Of a DNA stretch of 64,000 nucleotides, positions 61,850-64,000 are shown piece after piece (positions within the stretch are counted from its first letter, which is position 1; every line of letters begins with the position of its first letter). This stretch comes from Pseudomonadota bacterium. Lineage in GTDB: Bacteria > Pseudomonadota > Gammaproteobacteria > Xanthomonadales > Xanthomonadaceae. A program made the translations under genes and the position numbers. The DNA lies in NCBI GenBank assembly GCA_018241125.1, contig JAFEEL010000031.1, positions 19,006 to 83,005 on the forward strand. The letters run 5' to 3'. The notes beneath the pieces were generated by a model. That model was not told the origin of the DNA, did no database searches, and saw only the letters and a list, made by a program, of their open reading frames with translations.

Positions 61850-64000
61850 CTAATCACTTTCAATGGGCGCGGCAGGTGTAACATTGGAAATATGCGTTCC
61901 AACAGTCGGAGCGTAGTCACCACTTTTAACCGTGTTCGGTTGAATTGGGACATGCTCATTTTGAATCGATTTTCCATTGACATGTGTCTCTAGATTCAAA
62001 TGAGGCCCAGAATTTTTTACATGTTGGTTTGATGGATTCACATCAAACCTTGCATTTTTTGTTACGAGGTCGCCACTATCGGTTCTTTTTGTACTAGTAA
62101 ATTGCACGTTTCCACCTTTTGTCACGATTGCTGTTCCCTCAGGCCCCACATGCGCGACCCCTCGGGATACAGCCATATCCATGGAAATCGGCTCGCCTTC
62201 TTTTCCGCCGGTGTCCAATGCGATGACAGCGATAGCCGCGTTCTTCCAGCCAACATTTTCTGTCCAACCATCTACTGCTGCATTTTTGAGCGCCTCGTTT
62301 CCAGTAACAACGCCAACACCGTAGGCCACGTCCGTCGCAATTGCTTTGCCTACGACATGAAAGATGTCTTGCTCTTGCGGATCGCGCCCATCCGGATCAG
62401 TAAACCGATAGGGATTGTTGTTGGCGTACCAGTACCGATTGAAGTCGCCGCCCTTGTCGTCCGCCTGCACCGGATCGGTGCTCAAGAACCGCCCCATGAC
62501 CGGATCGTAATAGCGCTGCTGGGCATACGTCAGGTGGGTCGCCGCATCCGTCACGTGGCCGGTGTAGCCCGGCCCCTGCACGTACTTCCCGTCGCCCGGC
62601 TCGCCGTACGGCGTGTACAGCTCGGCGCGGGTCAGCGCTCCGCTGGCGCTGGTCTCGTCGCGCGGGCTGCGCAGGGCGTCGGTGTGCTCGTAGGTCGTCG
62701 TCCACTGGTTTTTGCCGATGGCCGAGGCGCGCTTGGCGACCAAGCTCCCGTTCAGGCTCACGTAGTCGGTGGTCTGGTTGCTGCGTTGATCGTCCTCCGT
62801 CAGCAGTTGACCGCCCAGATCGTACACCGGATAGTCGATCTTGCCATCCGTGCTGCGCGTGATTTTTACCCTTCGACCGTAGCCGTCGTAGCGGTAGCTC
62901 TCCTTGCCGGCGACCGCCGTGAGCCGGTTGGCCGCGTCGAACGCGTAAGCGTCGTTGCCCGCGCCCTTCGATATCACGTTGCCGTTGGCATCGTAGGACA
63001 GCGCCCAGTTCACGTGCCCGGCAATGGCGGTCAGGTGCCACGTCGTGGGGTCGTAGCTGAAGGTGTTCAGGTAGGTCGCCGTGTTGCCGACCTGATTGGC
63101 GCGGATGTCGTCCAGCGCGTCATACGTCGTGGTCGCGCTGATCCACCACTGGTGCGGGGCGTTGGTCGTCGTCAGCCGATCCAGCCCGTCATACGCCATC
63201 GTGCGGCTGTCGGCGTTGCCCGCCGTGCCATCGGCGATGGCGGCGACGTTGGCATTGGCATCGTAGGTGTAGGTGTCGTCCAGAATGGCACTCTGGCCGG
63301 GCTTCTGATCCAGGCTGCGCAGCGGCAGTTCGCGGGTGTTCTGGGTGAGCGTGTGGACGATGCCGTTGCCATACGTGAACCCGCTCATCCCGCCATTGGG
63401 GAAGTAGGCGATGGCGCTGGCATACGCGCCGGCCTGCGTGGGCTGGCCCAGCGCGTTGGGGGCGGTGGCGATGGTTAAGCCGTCCGGATAGGTCAGGCCA
63501 CTGGCGTGGCCGTAGGCGTCGTACCCGTGGCCGATGACCTCGCTGCGCCCGTCAATCACCAGCGTCTCGGTCAGCGGCAGGCGGGTGCGGGTGTAGGTGT
63601 ACGTCCACGTGTTCAGGCTCGCCCCCGCGCCGTTGCTGAGCGTCTTGAGCGCGCCGTCGTTGAAGTAGCTGTAAACCAGATCGTCGGTACTGTTGGGGAT
63701 GTTCACCGTCAACACCCGGTTGCGCGCGTCGTAGCTGCGCACGGTCTGGCTGGTCGCCGGCACCGCCGCGCGGTCGGCCTCGCACTGGGCCGCGCTGTCG
63801 ATGGCCGTCAGCGTGCTGCCGGTCGCCGTCCAGGCAATGTTATTGGCCGCATCGTAACTGGCAAAACTCGCCCCGCTCTCCGGCTCCACCCGCTTGCACA
63901 GCCGCTGGTGGGTGTCGTAGACGTAACGGCGGGATTCGCTGATCGGGCTGCCGTTCCACGTCCCGCTGCGGGTGATCGACAGCGGCTTGCCGAACACGTC
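61850..64000 (-). CDS. Rhs/YD-repeat protein, C-terminal part (5' end beyond window)
   Basis: At least 716 codons of an Rhs protein enter from the right edge. YD repeats continue to about 62480. The core closes with RYYDPVMGRFLSTDPVQADD and YWYANNNPYRFTDPDGRDP, the canonical boundary, after which about 178 residues of AT-rich C-terminal tip follow (61853-62390). The tip contains RFDVNPSNQHVKNSGPHLNL and NEHVPIQPN, which faintly recall a polymorphic nuclease-toxin domain (type 24); this is tentative. The core differs from the first Rhs protein, so they are separate lineages. A 265-base core segment is repeated at 59444-59708. Confidence 0.92.
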   Translation of the reverse strand, partial: DVFGKPLSITRSGTWNGSPISESRRYVYDTHQRLCKRVEPESGASFASYDAANNIAWTATGSTLTAIDSAAQCEADRAAVPATSQTVRSYDARNRVLTVNIPNSTDDLVYSYFNDGALKTLSNGAGASLNTWTYTYTRTRLPLTETLVIDGRSEVIGHGYDAYGHASGLTYPDGLTIATAPNALGQPTQAGAYASAIAYFPNGGMSGFTYGNGIVHTLTQNTRELPLRSLDQKPGQSAILDDTYTYDANANVAAIADGTAGNADSRTMAYDGLDRLTTTNAPHQWWISATTTYDALDDIRANQVGNTATYLNTFSYDPTTWHLTAIAGHVNWALSYDANGNVISKGAGNDAYAFDAANRLTAVAGKESYRYDGYGRRVKITRSTDGKIDYPVYDLGGQLLTEDDQRSNQTTDYVSLNGSLVAKRASAIGKNQWTTTYEHTDALRSPRDETSASGALTRAELYTPYGEPGDGKYVQGPGYTGHVTDAATHLTYAQQRYYDPVMGRFLSTDPVQADDKGGDFNRYWYANNNPYRFTDPDGRDPQEQDIFHVVGKAIATDVAYGVGVVTGNEALKNAAVDGWTENVGWKNAAIAVIALDTGGKEGEPISMDMAVSRGVAHVGPEGTAIVTKGGNVQFTSTKRTDSGDLVTKNARFDVNPSNQHVKNSGPHLNLETHVNGKSIQNEHVPIQPNTVKSGDYAPTVGTHISNVTPAAPIESD

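Overview
The window is GC-rich, densely packed chromosomal DNA from a gammaproteobacterium. Gene content and order (ibaG-murA beside kdsD; kdsC-lptC-lptA-lptB; exbB-exbD-msbA-lpxK-kdsB-phosphatase-uvrC-pgsA; sdhC-D-A-B-E followed by lolC, lolD and comEC) are those of the Xanthomonadales/Lysobacterales. I cannot name the genus. No rRNA, tRNA or CRISPR array was found.

Layout. 1-2556: the 3'-truncated murA and ibaG on the minus strand, divergent from kdsD. 2557-10854: about 8.3 kb of accessory DNA lies between kdsD and kdsC, two genes of the same Kdo pathway. It holds a HigB/HigA-type toxin-antitoxin pair, a REP-associated tyrosine transposase (RAYT), an IS10-like insertion sequence with a 9-bp target duplication, and a secreted Rhs protein with a candidate immunity gene. 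10855-13271: kdsC-lptC-lptA-lptB (Kdo synthesis and LPS transport). 13329-27435, minus strand: a ClC transporter, then a tightly overlapping run of pgsA, uvrC, a thioredoxin-fold/NHL protein, a low-MW phosphatase, kdsB, lpxK, msbA, exbD and exbB, then comEC and lolD. 27768-33672, minus strand: lolC, a YgfX-like gene, sdhE, sdhB, sdhA, sdhD, sdhC and a DUF1674 (SDHAF4-type) gene, forming a succinate dehydrogenase locus with two assembly factors. 33711-41239: ygfZ, a small secreted protein, a DUF3311/SSF symporter pair, an adenylate-cyclase/FHA protein and an M16 peptidase. 41240-42811: accessory debris (IS remnants, ParDE, palindromic repeats). 42812-50388, minus strand: fused 2-oxoacid dehydrogenase E1, GST, GNAT, a pilin-like lipoprotein, glutaryl-CoA dehydrogenase, and an FMN glutamate-synthase-like protein. 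50479-57329: a VapBC pair, a TolB/TPR membrane protein, a secreted Ig-like protein, an intact IS630 element and a LEA14-like lipoprotein. 57397-59190: a large acyl-CoA dehydrogenase. 59191-64000: a second Rhs region, with the C-terminal half of an Rhs protein entering from the right edge, a candidate immunity gene, a second RAYT with paired inverted flanking repeats, an orphan AT-richer gene and a 265-bp displaced Rhs fragment.

Functionally, the core genes serve outer-membrane biogenesis: Kdo synthesis (kdsD, kdsC, kdsB), lipid A (lpxK), LPS flipping and transport (msbA, lptABC) and lipoprotein export (lolC, lolD). They also serve respiration (sdh) and acyl-CoA catabolism. The accessory genes cluster at three places, about 2.6-10.8 kb, 41.3-42.8 kb and 59.2-64 kb, and share a theme: Rhs cassettes, RAYT/REP-like repeats, toxin-antitoxin pairs and IS debris. 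A third kind of repeat, a 7-bp GATTCAC tandem array, sits inside two housekeeping operons (ibaG/murA and sdhA/sdhB).
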